From Aquilaria yunnanensis (Eukaryota; Streptophyta; Magnoliopsida; Malvales; Thymelaeaceae), in the NCBI GenBank assembly GCA_039654915.1, contig CM077600.1, forward strand, positions 78,253,992 to 78,317,991: DNA of 64,000 nt, given 5' to 3'. Below, in pieces: positions 1 to 10,652 of the stretch. The notes beneath the pieces are model-generated. The model did not search any database and was not told the origin of the DNA. It worked only from the letters and a program-made list of their open reading frames with translations. How positions within the stretch are numbered: the first letter of the stretch is position 1; each line of letters begins with the position of its first letter. The translations under genes and the position numbers were made by a program.

Positions 1-2787
1 CTTCCGCCAATAGACCAACTGGTAGAGTCAACTGCAGAATACGGGCTCCTAAGTTTCCTAGACGCCTTCAGCGGCTACCATCAAATAAGGATGGACCCCG
101 AAGATGAAGAAAAAACCGCCTTCATCACCGAGGGAGGAACATACTGCTACGTCAGGATGCCCTTCGGGCTTAAAAATGCAGGAGCCACCTACCAAAGGTT
201 GATGAACAAGGTCTTTAAGGACCAAATGGGGAGAAACATGGAGGTGTATGTTGACGATATGATAGTCAAAAGCAAGCTCCCTCGTAACCACGTTGCAGAT
301 CTAGAGGAAACCTTCCAAAAGCTTAGAGCCTTCGGGATTCATCTCAATCCTGAAAAATGCATGTTCGGGGTAGCCTCGGGAAAGTTCCTTGGGTACATGG
401 TATCCGAAAGAGGCATCGATGCTAACCCCAAAAAAATTAAGGCTCTGCTCGAGTTCCGAACTCCTGCCACAGTAAAAGATGTGCAGAGACTCACCGGAAG
501 AATAACTTCTCTTAGCAGGTTCATTTCCAGGTACGGAGATAGGTGTCGGCCTTTCTTCAAAGTCCTCACTAAGGCAGCAAAGAAGGAAGGCAACCTCGGA
601 AGGGATGATCATCCTTGGGATCAAGACTGCCAAAAAGCCTGGGAAGAACTCAAAATATACCTAGCCAACCTGCCGACTCTGCGACAACCTCGCGAAGGAG
701 AGCCCCTCGTGTTATACCTCGCCGTCACGAAAAAAGCTGTGAGCTCGGTCCTCGAGAAAGAAGAAGGGCCAAAACAATGGCCGGTCTACTATGTAAGCAA
801 ATCCCTGCATGGTGCTGAAGTCAGGTACCCTCTACTGCAAAAAGCTATATACGCCTTGGTGCTTGCAGGGAGAAGGCTGCGACCATACTTTCAGGCTCAC
901 CCCATCATCGTCCGAAGTAGCCTACCACTACGGGACGTTATGAGGAAAGTGGATCATTCGGGAAGGCTCTCCAAGTGGTGTATAGAGCTTGGCGAACACG
1001 ATATTACCTATGAACCTCAGAAGGGCATAAAAGCTCAAGCACTGGCAGAATTCATTGCCGAAATACCCACCACTGAGGACAGTCATCCGGATCTGAACGA
1101 AGGTGAGCCAGAATGGACCTTACATGTTGACGGAGCCTCGGGGTCCGAACACCAGGGAGCTGGAGTAATTATCAGAGGCCCCGAAGGCCTGGAAGTAATG
1201 AAGGCTATCAAGTTTAGCTTCAACGTCACTAACAATGTGGCTGAGTATGAGGCCCTCATAGCGGGATTACGACTGGCCAGAAAAATTGCCGTGAGAAACT
1301 TAAAGGCTCACAGCGATTCCCAGCTAATAGTTCGGCAGACGGCAGGAGACTATGGGGTGAAGGACCCAACCTTGGCAAAATACCACGAGCTGGTAGCAAA
1401 ACTCATTCAAGAGTTTGACGCCGTACGAATCGAAAACGTACCTCGGCGGAAAAACACCGAAGCAGATTGCTTGGCAAAGTCAAAGACCTACACCGAGGTA
1501 CTAGACCATCCGAGCATCTCAGTACTGAGCATAGCGACCTTGGGAAAAGGATGGAGGGATCCAATAAAAAGGTACCTCATGAAAAATTTGCTCCCCGAAG
1601 ACCCCGGTGATGCTGCAAAACTGCGAAGGCGCTCCGGCCGTTTCTTCCTAATCGGTGAAGAACTATACCGACAAGGATACACGAATCCGCTACAAAGATG
1701 TGTGAACAAAGAGGATACTGGAATGATCCTTGAAGAAGTCCACAAAGGCATGTGTGGCTCACACATTGGAACCGTTGCCCTAGTGGCAGTGATACTTCAC
1801 CAGGGATACTTCTGGCCTACCCTAAGAAAGGACGCAAGGCAGTTCGTCCGGAAATGCGGTAGTTGCCAGAAACACGCGAACATCCAGAGGGCACCCTCGG
1901 AAATGGTAACTTCGGCTGACTATCCCTGGCCCTTCGCAGTCTGGGGTATAGACCTTATTGGGCCACTCCCCTCAGCGCCCGGAGGTGTGAAATTCTGCGT
2001 GGTAGCAGTAGACTATTTCTCCAAATGGGTCGAGGCAGAACTGCTAGCAACTATCTTGGTGAAAGAAGCGTAAAAGTTTGTATGGAAGAACATCGTATGC
2101 AGATTCGGCATACCGAGGGTACTAGTGGCTGATAATGGATCCCAATTCATAGACAAAGGATTCCAGGAATTTATCAGCGACCTCGGAATAAAGATGCACT
2201 TCGCCCCAGTAGCTCACCCCCAAAGCAACAGGCAGGTGGAGGTATCTAACAGGACCATAAAAGATGGCCTGAAAAAGAGACTGGGGGTAGCAAAAGGGAA
2301 ATGGCCAGGAGAACTCCAAAGCGTATTTTGGAGTTACCGAACGACGCCCCGAAGATCCACAGGGGAGACTCCCTTCTCACTCGTCTTCGGAACAGAGGCC
2401 ATCATCCCTATCGAGATAGTTAGACCATCAGTACGGGTGCAAGTATTTGATGAAGGTGGAAACGACCTCAGCCTAAGAACGAAGCTCGACCTCGTCGGCG
2501 AACACAGTGAAATAGCTGAGCTGAGAAGGAAAGCTTTCCAGCAAAGAGTGGCCGCGGCTATAAATTTACGAGCCAGGCCAAAAGAAATCAAGAAAAGGGA
2601 CCTCGTTCTCCGAAAGGCTGACTTTGCACCCCGAAAGCCATCCCACGGAGTACTTCACGCGAACTGGGAAGGACCTTATCTGGTTCTTGCCGAAGTACGA
2701 AAAGGCGTGTACAAACTTGGTGACACCGAAGGCGTAAAATTGAAAAACACTTGGCACTCAGATGCCCTGAAGAAATTCTATGCTTAA
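1..2787 (+). pseudogene. pol: Tat-A pol polyprotein: RT, RNase H, archaeal-type RNase H, integrase (one nonsense codon)
   Basis: The frame is open from base 1, so the gene starts outside the window. Order: RT (LDAFSGYHQI near the edge, catalytic YVDD at about 247-258), ordinary gypsy RNase H (about 640-1080), a second RNase H beginning near 1114 (LHVDGAS, EYEALIAGL, HSDSQLIV, EADCLAK supply the DEDD residues), integrase zinc finger (about 1740-1880) and DDE core (WGIDLIGPLP, VADNGSQF, QVEVSNR). Dual RNase H is the hallmark of the plant Tat lineage. One in-frame TAA at 2071-2073 stands where the related copy at 22.58 kb has a CAA glutamine codon; the frame continues unshifted to a TAA at 2785-2787. 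It is therefore nearly intact, but integrase would be cut inside the DDE core. Confidence 0.93.
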
Positions 2788-3174
2788 GATGGAGCGGAAG
2801 GATTGTGTTGTACAAAAAATATCCTAAGTACAGAATGTCCTTGAGAAAAATTCTTAAGTGTGCAAAAGGGTGCAAGACAGAATTCTGCGAAGGTGTTCGC
2901 CGTGATAAAGCGCAGATGTGACTTTCCAAAATCCCTTGATCCATCACGCTCGGAAAAATGGAAAAAATCTCGCGAAAGTACACGCCGCAACAAGCGCAGA
3001 ATAGTTTTTCGAAGTCTCTTGAGCGAACGCGTTCGGGACAATGGAAATACAAAATCTTGCAAAAAACACTTAGCCAAAAAATATTCATTGAGAATGATCA
3101 GCTTACAAAGAAGAAGCGCCCAAAGAAGGAGCACAAAAATCAAGAGAAAAAAAGGAAAAAGCCCCTAAAACAGC
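2788..3174 (+). other. Tat-A spacer between pol and antisense exon
   Basis: The stretch between the pol stop and the end of the antisense exon is AT-rich and repetitive (recurring short blocks such as cgaaagta, cgcagaat). Open frames here are Lys/Arg-rich, differ between strands and match no domain. I see no gene. The equivalent stretch in Tat-B is 23300-23711. Confidence 0.6.
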
Positions 3175-3864
3175 CTAAGAGTTCTCGGCGTCCCGGGAGC
3201 CACCAGCCTCTGTGCTCTTTTCCACCACCTTCGGCGCCGGAATTATGGAAGGCAGGTTCAAGTGCTCGATTTTTGAGCAGGACCACCGAGGCCCCTCGGG
3301 AATGTTCAGAGCTCCCAAAAAAGAGAGGTCCAGACCTGGGAACCTCTGAAGGACTTGGTGCCGAGCAAGGCAGAACCCGTCCTGGAAGGCGACCTTGGTC
3401 ATTTGGTTGGATTTGTCCTTCTCAACCTCAAGGTCCTCGAGCTCGTCCTTCAAATCTGCAACCTCCTTCTTCAGCGCCTTCATCATCTTCTTCACGTCGG
3501 GCTCCTTCTTCAAAGACTTGACCTCGGCTTCAAGAGCGTTTTTCTTAGTCACCAACAACCGTATGAGATTGTCAGAATCGGACTTATCCTTGAGAAGGTC
3601 TTGGTTGGCAGTGAGCATCCCCGCCACCTGATCACCGAGGTCAGCAATCTTCTGGGAGGAGTCCTTCTCAAGGTCTTCCTTTTCCTTCCGGAACTCCTCC
3701 CGAAGGGCAGCAACTTCTTTCTTCGCAGCATCTACCAACTGCTGGTTCTTGGCGGTCAATTCCGAGCACGTGACTTTTGCTTTTTTTAAGGCCTCTAAGG
3801 CCGAAGCTCGGAACGCCGTCTACCTGGCTACCCAAACTCGGAGAAAGTCGGCGTACCCCAGCAG
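3175..3864 (-). pseudogene. Tat-A antisense gene, C-terminal coiled-coil exon
   Basis: A 690-nt open exon on the strand opposite pol. It encodes a Lys/Glu-rich heptad-like coiled coil (repeats such as KKEVAALREEFRKEKEDLEK) followed by a conserved tail with FQDGFCLARHQVLQRFPGLDLSFL. The same protein occurs at 23712-24410 in Tat-B (YQDGFCLAWHQVLSRHPELDLSFL). The upstream edge is a good splice acceptor (pyrimidine-rich, then ttcgcag, complement of 3865-3870), and the sequence beyond it is intron-like until Copia-1 starts. There is one in-frame TAG near 3819. Known family: the antisense extra ORF of plant Tat elements, often labelled 'putative gypsy-type transposon'. Its function is unknown; the coiled coil suggests oligomerisation. 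The earlier exons are missing here. Confidence 0.8.
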
Positions 3865-3936
3865 CTGCGAAAAGATGAACGCAAGGTCAGTAAGAGCCAA
3901 TCACTTAGGAAAAATTGAAGGGAAAAAGGTGTCAAG

Positions 3937-5353
3937 TGTTAGTGTTGTGCCCAAAAAGCCAATCATGAGATGATTGTATTTTTGCAAATTGAGTCATGAT
4001 ATTTTATTGAGGCATTAATCCAGCAATTTTGTTTGTTGTTTTGTTTCTGCGTAACGTAATAAACATAATTGTAACCCTAGAATAATGATATTCTTAAACG
4101 TCCCTAGTATAGTATTATTGTGGAGCGGGTTGCAATAATACATAATGACTAGCATATGTGGAGACTAATATGAGATATGTAGTCTACATATGGGTACAAG
4201 TTGGAGAACTTGTGTACTGGACCGACCCACCATGAGAACACTTCATGGATCGTTATATGAGTGTCATAAGTGATTCTCATAGTGATCATGGTATATGTAG
4301 TCCTTCGACCTAAGATCATCAAGGTTCCCTACATGTGAGTCACATACTTTGATACTTTCCTTTGTTGCTCGTAACTGAGTGAACTTGAAGGAGGTCATTG
4401 GGTATGTCACATATCATGCGGAGGGATTTGTATGATCAAGATGGGATTTGTCCCTCCTATGTAACGGGAGTGATATCTTTGGGCCCCTTCATAGAGTGAG
4501 ACTTAGAAAATGCATGGCCATGCTCCGATGAGTTGATATATGATATCAATGTCGTCAGTTTAAGTTAGTCTACTCGGTAATCAAGAAACCAAAGATTGGG
4601 CTATACGAGAGTGACACATTCCATGTCTCGTGCTTAGTCTTGATATCTTGGACAAAGGGACAATGGCATATATCGGTGATGATCATAAAGGTTTAGTCGA
4701 TTCACCGACAATCTTGTCACTTGGGTAGCAATGATGTGTTGCTAGACACCGCTCATTGCTTATGATCATAAATGTGATTTATGATCATTGCCAACATGGC
4801 AAGAGCCTATTGGGTCGCACACATAGAGCTATTTGGATCATTAGAGTGCATGGGCTAATTATTTGGGTTATGGTTTCACTTTAATTTCGTATTAATAATG
4901 GGCCAAGGAGTTGAGCCATTATTAAGCCCGAAATTAAATCCTAATTGGATTAGGGCTTTGAAACCCATTAGGCCTGGAAGTTGAGTCTCACTATAAATAC
5001 AACTTTTAAGTGAGAAATTCGCAGGTCTCCTTGCCCTAGCCTCCCAAAAAGGACAGCCGCACTCTTCTCTTGCAGTTCCTTGGAGGACGCAAGCTAGCAC
5101 TGCGAGTGCAAGAGAAACGCATCTACCGGGACGTGGTGGAAGCGTGGTGATCCCGAGAGGCTCGTGTGGATACCATAGAGAGCCTGAACACGTCAACTGT
5201 TCAGGTTTTGTGATTCGACTCTACAGTTGAGTGAGAGATCTCAACCGAAAATTAGGTATGAAATTTTCGAACACCCGGTTTACCCCGTTTCACTTGGATC
5301 CTGGAGGGTTTCGGTTAAATTCCGCTGCGCTGTTTGGCTCCCGAAACCCAACA
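3937..5353 (+). repeat. Copia-1 LTR (left LTR of a truncated element)
   Basis: A 1417-bp LTR starting TGTTAGTGTTGTGCCC and ending CCCGAAACCCAACA, the same length as the Copia-3 LTRs. TATA box ctataaata at 4991-4999. It is followed directly by a tRNA-Met type PBS, so it is the 5' LTR of a plus-strand element, not a solo LTR. It cuts Tat-A inside an intron of the antisense gene. Confidence 0.92.
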
Positions 5354-5722
5354 GTGGTATCAGAGCTACTGGTGAAACCCTAAATCGGGATTGAGTGTTG
5401 AATCGCATGATGCTATGTGTTCGATTGGTTTTCGGCCATGATTAATTAGATTGATTCATGATGCATGAAACCGGAATACGTAATGAACATATGAGATATA
5501 TGAAGAAACGACACAAATTGGTTAATGAGAATAACCCGAAATTGATAGGTATGAGATACCTATATGGATTAGGATTCTTGCAATAGTTGCAAAAACCCTA
5601 GGTTTGTTCGGATTCGGCCTGTTTGGGCACCGAAAGTAAGGTATTTTTGGTGGCTCGAATGGAGGAGTCTCGGGTGCCTACTTTCTCGAAATAGAAGATT
5701 TCGGGCTAAGCAATTGTAAGAC
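5354..5722 (+). mobile_element. Copia-1 PBS and partial leader, truncated
   Basis: PBS tggtatcagagc at 5355-5366, followed by leader that matches 52356-52736 of Copia-4 and the complement of about 33487-33846 of Copia-3. The match stops at 5722, where Tat LTR sequence begins. Gag, pol and the right LTR are missing, so a deletion or illegitimate recombination joined this leader to the Tat LTR. Confidence 0.82.
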
Positions 5723-6594
5723 GTCACAAGCCGCCTCAAACGGCGCTCTGACACGCCGACGCCATCAAAGTCACATCATGGCCCGTCTCGGCTCAAGGCT
5801 CAAGGAAGCCTGCCACCAGCTACTTGTCCTCTACACCCAGACATTCAGAGGACATCCGACCAAACACGTGTCACGATCTAAACGGGCTGGACACCTCTAT
5901 AAATACCAGGGAATACACCCTGGTAAACGGTTGGCAAATATCTTGACTCCTCACTCTGAGAAAATAACACCAGGCGAGTTCACTGAACCCCTCAGTGCTA
6001 TTTCCTCCGCCTTCTCTCAGCACCACTGACTTGGGCGTCGGAGGCTCCTCCCCGGAAAAACACCCCAGGGACCTCCTAACCCACTTTTTCTGAACATCTC
6101 AGGCACTCCCCCTTGGGCAAACCGGCCACCAAGCATTCTTCCCCTCCGGGAGTCCCTCCATCAGTCACCATGACTACCAACGATGAAGCCCCTGGGCATC
6201 AGATTGCTCTTGGGTGAGGGCATTAGTCTACTTTATGTATGAACATTCTCACAAGTTGTTATGTGTAGTAAACTCACACAAATGTTGATTTTCTATGCTT
6301 TGGCTATTTATACTTATTTTGTGTAGAAATTACTTGGCCAAGTTAATGTTTTATGGTTTTAATAAACCAAGTCAAAACATGAAGAGCATGCATATTGCAT
6401 ATTCTAGGATAATCAACTAGTAGCATGGGATTTAATCCGCACACATACACAACTAGCCAATTGCAATCCACCGTGAGACCAGCTCTCACAAGGCTTCCTG
6501 GGCAGGGGCCAAGGACGGCCGTGTCACGTCCTCCCACCAAAAGTTCCTACTCCGGGCTCACCATGTTGCACGAAGATGAGGCCAAAGGCCATCA
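5723..6594 (+). repeat. Tat LTR remnant (probable 5' LTR of Tat-B)
   Basis: It contains a TATA box (ctataaata, 5897-5905), the motif acgtgtcacgatct 25 to 40 bp upstream of it, and the U5 motif cactgacttgggcgtc near 6022, all shared with the right LTR at 49776-50656. It ends near 6594 (gccatca), immediately before tttggcaccatttgtggg, which has the form and position of a Tat PBS. The U3 start is missing. A Tekay LTR piece lies inside (6201-6526). The stretch 6100-6200 is not matched in the right LTR, so this may be a mosaic of two Tat subfamilies. Confidence 0.65.
6201..6526 (+). repeat. Tekay LTR 3'-end fragment
   Basis: It matches the last 330 bp of the Tek-1 LTR (compare 10180-10509): gggtgagggcattag, a poly-A-like aataaacca motif, ggtgag-type spacing and the terminal ggcaggggcc...gtgtca. 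The closest relative is the minus-strand end at 58999. It has no 5' part and no recognisable TSD, so it is a truncated relic inside the Tat LTR. Confidence 0.75.
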
Positions 6595-7998
6595 TTTGGC
6601 ACCATTTGTGGGAACCCTTTCCTAGGTCATTGTCGTAGAAACTCGGCGTTCAAAGGACAAGGGGCTCCCGAAGTCCCCCTCTACGTCGGAGGCTCAGCCG
6701 GCGACCAAGCAGCCCACAGCAGAAACTTCTGCACTAGAAGACAACCACCCTCTAATAGTGACGTTGGGCTTCTTATGAGACTTCCAGCGCTCCATCATCG
6801 CCGAAATGACTCAGTAGCTCGACCAAAAGTGGCCCCGGCCTCCTCCGGTCTTGAAGGGCCTCCACCTCGGCAGAGCACCGGGAGAGAAGTTCAAGGTCCA
6901 CCCACCAGAGTTCCAGGAGTGAGGACTCTCTCGACACATCTTCTATGGATAACGTGCCCCCTAGGGCACGACCCACCAGAGAAAGAGCCCCAAAAGAAAC
7001 TAGGGCCTCCTATCGGCAGAGCCCATCATCGTACCGAAGGTCCCAGTCTCCTCTCCACCGAAGTCACTCTCCGAGAAGGAAAAGAAGTTCTCCATTGCTG
7101 GAGACCACCAGGCAGCAAGGGGAAGCTAACACAGCTACCCTCATGGAGAAGATGCTTGGAGACTAGAAAAGATTGAGAGGCAGATCCCCCATGCCTAGTG
7201 ACTGCAGGGTGCCACACTTGGAAACCTATGACGGGCATAGTGACCCCCAGGCACACCTGACAAAGTACAACCGAAGCATGGTGCTCCACGGTGCAGATGA
7301 CGCTACCCTCTGCAAATGTCTCGAGGTGACCCTCTCCGATCCAGCAACGGCATGGTATAACTCCCTGGCCCACGGGACCTTGCTAAGTTTGTAGGAGCTG
7401 TCTACTGCCTTCACCCAGCAGTTCATTCGCAGTAGGCCAATACCCAAGATGTCGGTACAGATGTTCGACGTAGTGAAGTGAAGTGGGGAAACCATTTGCA
7501 ACTACGTCGAAAGGTTCAACTGAGAAGCACTAAGTGCACCCAAATTTTGGCCTAAGATTCACATCCTCGCAATGATAAGAGGACTTTGAAGGGACTCCCA
7601 ACTCTTTTATGAGTTCTCCAATGACCCCCCAGAAACTCTCGGGGAGTTCTATAGAAGGGCCGAACAGCATATGACGACCGAAGAAGTCAGAATGGGAGGA
7701 CCTAAGGTGGGACACTCCCGACCCAAAGGACCAAGCCACCAGCCTCGTCACCAGAATGAGGTTGGAGGAAGGCCCCAAAAATAAAGGGGTAAAAGGCCAA
7801 TGACGTTCACTCCCCTGAACACCACAAGGGGCAGCATTCTCTTGGCCTTAGAAAGGTAAGGGACTACAGTTCCAAGGCCAAAGGCCATGACTTCGGAAAA
7901 CAAGAAGAACATGAAGAAGTTTTTCCAATTCCAGCGAGATCATGGCCATGATGTTGAAGACTGTTTCCAGCTAAGGAAGTACATCGAGTCTCTGATAA
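6595..7998 (+). pseudogene. gag: Tat-B leader and gag, N-terminal part
   Basis: After the PBS-like site (6595-6613) comes degenerate gag. The clearest part is 7173-7700: a retrotransposon gag domain with residues ATAWYNSLAHGTL, FTQQFI and a run reading FYRRAEQHMTTEE, interrupted by several in-frame stops (for example 7392, 7480, 7519, 7586). Upstream, 6940-7170 encodes an Arg/Ser-rich stretch (SYRRSQSPLHRSHSPRRKR). Downstream, FFQFQRDHGHDVEDCFQLRKYIESLI is the zinc-finger-like end typical of Tat gag. It breaks exactly at the Tek-1 insertion and resumes at 17851. Confidence 0.8.
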
Positions 7999-9026
7999 TG
8001 TTACGGCCCTTCTAGAGGGAGGTAAGGACTTTAGAATTTAGTTTAGAAGTTTAATTTAAGTTTGCCTAGCAAGAATTAAGAAGTTTGCCAAAGTTCACTA
8101 AGTTCCGACAAGAATAAAGCTCTAAACTAAGTTCAGGGGCAAAATGGTAATTTTGCACCCTGAATGGCCGGGACGAGTCCCGAGTGTTTTAAAATGAATT
8201 TTAGAACTTAACTTTTAACCTTAACTCAAACTCAACAAATAGACAAGAATTTAATCAAGAATTGTCAAGTTACAAAGATGGGGGACCTAATTGCACTTAA
8301 CTTGAAACCTTGGTGATCTTGGTTGCTAAGTGAGGGTTTAAGAAGGGAAAGAGGGGGAGAAGCTACCATTAACACGTTCTTAAGCTTCCCTCACTCATTT
8401 CTCTCTCAAATTGAACTTGGAATCAAGTGATCTTGGTGTCAAGAGGCGCAATTAAGGGTGTTTAAGCTTGGAGGATGCATTTTCAAGCTTGAATCCATGT
8501 TTTTGAAGCTTGGAGAGGCGTTTTTCTCCATCCCCTGTTTTTGAACGAGGTATGATTCATGTTCTTGATTGAATTCGTGTTATTTGGTTGATTGGAAGCT
8601 TGGGTTTTGGTTGGAAGAGGTGTTTTTGATGTTTTAGAGCTTTGTTTTGGTATGGTTTTGTGTAGAACTTTGGAAGCTTGTTTGGAAGAGGAAGGGTTCG
8701 AATTCTTGCTTGTTCTTGGTGTTAAGGTAAGGGAGAAAGTGTTTTTAAGTTGTTGGATTGCTTTTGAATTGAAATGGATTGAGAAAGTTGAGTAATTTTT
8801 GGTTATGGTGTGAAGAAACGTTTTGGGAATTATGATGGACTAGCTAAATTCGAAGGGTTGGTTTGATGCTTCTAATGCATCATAGTTTGGCTTTGATAGT
8901 TGGTTTTGTTCCTTGCAACATGTACTTCATGTGTATGAAATTTGGTAACTTTTGATGCATGTTTGCTATATGTATTTGGTTGCCAAAGTTCGAAGCAGCA
9001 ATCGGCCAAATTCTGCATTTCTGCAG

Positions 9027-9154
9027 AATTGGCGACGCGGCGCCAATTGGCCCGAAAATTGGCGACGCGTCGCCAATTCAATTTTTCTTCACAAAGCGTT
9101 TGCTCGTTGGCGACGCGTCGCCAATCCCTTTTGCCTTTGGCGACGCGGCGCCAA
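9027..9154. promoter_or_regulatory. Array of four CpG-rich palindromes in the Tek-1 LTR
   Basis: Sites at 9027-9048, 9057-9078, 9107-9124 and 9137-9154 share the core TTGGCGACGC(G/T). The second is a perfect 22-bp palindrome with half-site AATTGGCGACG, and the third is perfect over 18 bp. The first and fourth carry cggcg in place of cgtcg. The same array lies at 16363-16490 in the right LTR, with decayed versions near 26005-26100 and 61260-61436. Plausibly dimeric protein-binding sites or an RNA structure; the role is unproven. Confidence 0.7.
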
Positions 9155-9581
9155 CACCTAAAAATGGAGGGTTTGACTTTTTGCTGCGTTGACCCGACCG
9201 AGACTACGGAAGGCTCGGAACGTGCCTAAGGGTCCGAGGATCCTGATGGTACTCCGAAACTTCCGAAAGTCCCACCGGAAGTATGAGTTTTCTTGAACTG
9301 TTTGAGGTAAGTAAGTTGCTTAGGCAACAAGTAAGGAAACAAATGTTGCAATTGAACTTAATTAGCTATCAATAGCTCAGGTGAAAGGTTTAGAACCCTT
9401 GTCGGCCTAGCCGTGCCGGAGCCACGAGGCCACGAGGCGAAACCTTGTTCATCTAGTTTACATCAAAGAGGCCTTGCGGCCTAGTCTACAAGTCCCATCA
9501 TAAATTCCCCTGCATAACAATTAGGTGAGAGGTTCTATGTTTGAATGAGGCTTGCTAAGGTTCGCCCTTGAGCCATATGAT

Positions 9582-9685
9582 AGGTTGCTAAGTGATAGCA
9601 CTTGGCCTATATGTCAGGTTGCTAAGTGATGGCGCTTGGCCTGTATATGTGTCAGGTTGCTAAGTGATTGCACTTGGCCTGATAC
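9582..9685 (+). repeat. Tandem repeat, three units of 34-38 bp
   Basis: Each unit starts aggttgctaagtgat and continues through cttggcct: 9582-9615, 9616-9653 and 9654-9685. The same array occurs in the right LTR at 16918-17021. Confidence 0.85.
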
Positions 9686-10652
9686 AGAGGACTACTTGAG
9701 GAGAGGTCTACCGGCCTAGTATATATATATATGACTAGTACCCTCATGCTGTGTGAGCTCGCAGCCAGAGTCCTAGTAATTTTTCTTGCAGGTACATCGA
9801 AGACCCTTACTGAGAATGTTGAATTCTCACTCCCTGTTTGTTATGCAGAGTCTGAAGTAGCAGGACCGGATAATCGCTGAGGATTATCACGGTAGTACCT
9901 TTTTGTGTGTAAAGGTACGGTAGTTGAGAAACTTTAAGTTTCTAGCCTGCTTAAGTGTTTAATTGGTCTGTTGGTCAGGCTGTGGTACTAACTTGTTTCT
10001 TCCTTTGGCTGCAGAGCCTAGTAGCACTTGGCAAAGGACTTGTGAGACTCGCCACTGGGACAGGAGTCCAAAGTGGGAGCTAGGGTAAAAGATCTCAGCA
10101 AAGTCTTGTATTTTGATACAGTACTTTATTTTGCCTCCAGTATTTATGTTATAAAGAGTCCTTGACTCAGGGGATTGTTCTCTGGGTGAGAGCATTAGTT
10201 ACTTATGTATAAATGCTTTCACGAGCGGTGTATGTGTAGTTAATCACTCAAAAGTTGATTTTGCTATGCTTTGACATTTTGTATTTATTTATATAGAATT
10301 TTACTTAGCCGGCTAAATGTCTAAATGATTAAATGTTTTATGGTTTTAATAAACCAAGTCAAAGCATAAGTGCATACATATTGCATTTCTAGGTTAATCA
10401 ACTAGTAGCATTGGATTTAATCCACACACATAACCAGCTAGCCAATTACAATCCACCGTGAGACAAACGCTCACAGGGTATCCCGGGCAGGGGCACGGGG
10501 ATCGTGTCAGTGTTCTTGGTATCAGAGCTAAGGGTTTTATTTCATAGATATTGGAGGCTTAGACTGAGATCTAGTAGTAAAGTCCAAGTGCTAGGAAGTT
10601 AGTACTGACCAACATCTGGGGAAATGTTGTCTGGCTGTGGTTGCAGGTTATT

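Larger units (their letters stand above)
7999..10509 (+). repeat. Tek-1 5' LTR
   Basis: 2511 bp from TGTTACGGCCC to GATCGTGTCA. It contains four palindromic GGCGACGC-type sites (9027-9154), three tandem copies of a 34-38 bp unit (9582-9685) and a short AT run (about 9720-9732). Small open frames in it (for example 8592-8795 and 8942-9229) recur in the other LTR only because the LTRs are copies. Confidence 0.96.

Noticed and set aside
2860..3521. Lys/Arg-rich plus-strand frames after Tat-A pol
   Set aside because: Low complexity, overlapping the antisense exon, without equivalent in Tat-B.
4876..5196. Open frame of about 106 codons (MTCSGSLWYPHEPLG) recurring in every copia LTR
   Set aside because: It repeats because the LTR repeats. 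It lies over the TATA and transcription start region, on the strand opposite the element, and its end varies between copies. No motif supports a protein.
8592..9229. Frames of 67-95 codons in the Tekay LTR, identical at 15928-16565
   Set aside because: Three overlapping frames cover the palindrome array, and their apparent repeats (RRQL, DASPI) are translations of the palindromes.
9714..9732. AT dinucleotide run as a TATA box or microsatellite of interest
   Set aside because: Only about six repeats, in an AT-rich context, without a supported transcription start.
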